7,025 bases of DNA from Rhodospirillales bacterium (GTDB taxonomy: Bacteria; Pseudomonadota; Alphaproteobacteria; Acetobacterales; Acetobacteraceae): positions 1-7,025 of the forward strand of contig CAHJXG010000131.1 of NCBI GenBank assembly GCA_903644035.1, in the 5' to 3' direction. How positions within the stretch are numbered: the first letter of the stretch is position 1; every line of letters begins with the position of its first letter. The notes beneath the pieces are model-generated. The model was not told the DNA's origin and did no database searches. It worked only from the letters and a program-made list of their open reading frames with translations. Below are positions 6,529 to 7,025 of the stretch, one piece after another. Made by a program: the position numbers and the translations under genes.

Positions 6529-7025
6529 ATGCCGACCGCGCTGTTCTTGTCCCCGCACCTCGACGACGCCGTGTTCTCCTGCGGCGGGCTGATGGCCCAG
6601 CTGGCCGACGCCGGCTGGCGCAGCGTCCTGGCCACGGCGTTCACCGCAACCGTGCTGCCGGCGACGGGCTTCGCGCTGTCCTGCCAGCTCGACAAGGGCC
6701 TGGGGCCAGACATCGACTACATGGCGCTGCGCCGGGAGGAGGACCGCGCGGCGGCTGCGATCCTCGGCGTCGCTGACCTGCATTGGCTCGACCTGGCGGA
6801 GGCGCCGCACCGGGGCTACGCTTCCGCCCCCGCCTTGTTCGGCGCGATCCGGGCGGAGGATGAGGTATGGCGCCCGCTCGCGGACCGGATCACGGCCCTG
6901 CAGGAGGATCTGCGGCCGGACCTGGTTCTGGCGCCGCAGGGCCTCGGTAGCCACGTGGACCACCGCCAGATGATCCGGGCCGTGCGGCAGGCGGCGCCGC
7001 GGCATCTTGCCTTCTATCGGGACAC
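6529..7025 (+). CDS. PIG-L/LmbE-type deacetylase, 3' partial
   Basis: The gene starts at ATG 6529, immediately after the glycosyltransferase TAG and in the same frame, and runs off the right edge after 165 complete codons. It is not closed by a stop in the window. The N-terminus MPTALFLSPHLDDAVFSCGG has the zinc-binding H-x-D-D (His10, Asp12, Asp13; Asp12 or Asp13 acts as the base in this family) in the PHLDDA form rather than PHPDDE. LRREEDRAAAAILGV at 68-81 is the usual helix after the first loop, and LGSHVDHRQ at 139-147 supplies the later H-x-D-H zinc ligand region (His142, Asp144, His145). PIG-L enzymes remove N-acetyl groups from GlcNAc-containing glycolipids, GlcNAc-inositol, GlcNAc-malate or antibiotic intermediates. 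Here the probable substrate is the product of the adjoining glycosyltransferase. The segment seen is about two thirds of a typical 220-250 residue protein. Family call strong; substrate inferred. Confidence 0.9.
   Translation, partial: MPTALFLSPHLDDAVFSCGGLMAQLADAGWRSVLATAFTATVLPATGFALSCQLDKGLGPDIDYMALRREEDRAAAAILGVADLHWLDLAEAPHRGYASAPALFGAIRAEDEVWRPLADRITALQEDLRPDLVLAPQGLGSHVDHRQMIRAVRQAAPRHLAFYRD

Overview
This is a very GC-rich window (above 70% G+C by eye, strong G/C bias at third codon positions) that is almost entirely coding. Seven genes run head to tail on the + strand. The codon bias and gene families suggest a high-GC proteobacterium, possibly an alphaproteobacterium of the Rhodospirillales/Acetobacteraceae type. 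There is no rRNA, tRNA or clear taxonomic marker, so this placement is only a guess. I see no RNA gene, transposase, CRISPR array, tandem repeat, attachment site, terminator or convincing promoter.

Layout: (1) nt 3-764, an HD-domain-like protein open at the left edge; (2) 761-1912, a class I SAM methyltransferase with a Trm112-like N-terminal segment that has lost its cysteines; (3) 1906-2943, a Gfo/Idh/MocA NAD(P)-dependent oxidoreductase; a 44-nt gap; (4) 2988-4493, a YcaO-domain protein; (5) 4490-5311, a xylose-isomerase-like (AP endonuclease 2 fold) TIM-barrel protein; (6) 5308-6528, a GT4-type glycosyltransferase; (7) 6529-7025, a PIG-L/LmbE-type metal-dependent deacetylase cut by the right edge. 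Every junction except the one before the YcaO gene overlaps or abuts (4-nt GTGA, 7-nt, 4-nt GTGA, 4-nt ATGA, 0-nt TAG|ATG). This is the architecture of one translationally coupled operon that continues beyond both edges.

Together the set looks like a biosynthetic operon for a small, sugar- or cyclitol-containing metabolite. A GT4 glycosyltransferase followed by a PIG-L deacetylase is the logic of bacillithiol (BshA/BshB) and mycothiol (MshA/MshB) synthesis: transfer N-acetylglucosamine, then deacetylate it. A Gfo/Idh/MocA oxidoreductase with a xylose-isomerase-like TIM barrel is the usual pair for oxidising and then isomerising, epimerising or eliminating on a sugar or inositol ring. The methyltransferase could tailor the product. 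The YcaO protein would supply ATP-dependent amide activation (azoline or thioamide/amidine chemistry), but at two of its expected ATP/Mg sites a second glutamate appears replaced, and no precursor peptide, E1/ocin-ThiF or TfuA partner is in the window. I do not recognise the combination as a named pathway. The product assignment is inference from gene content only.
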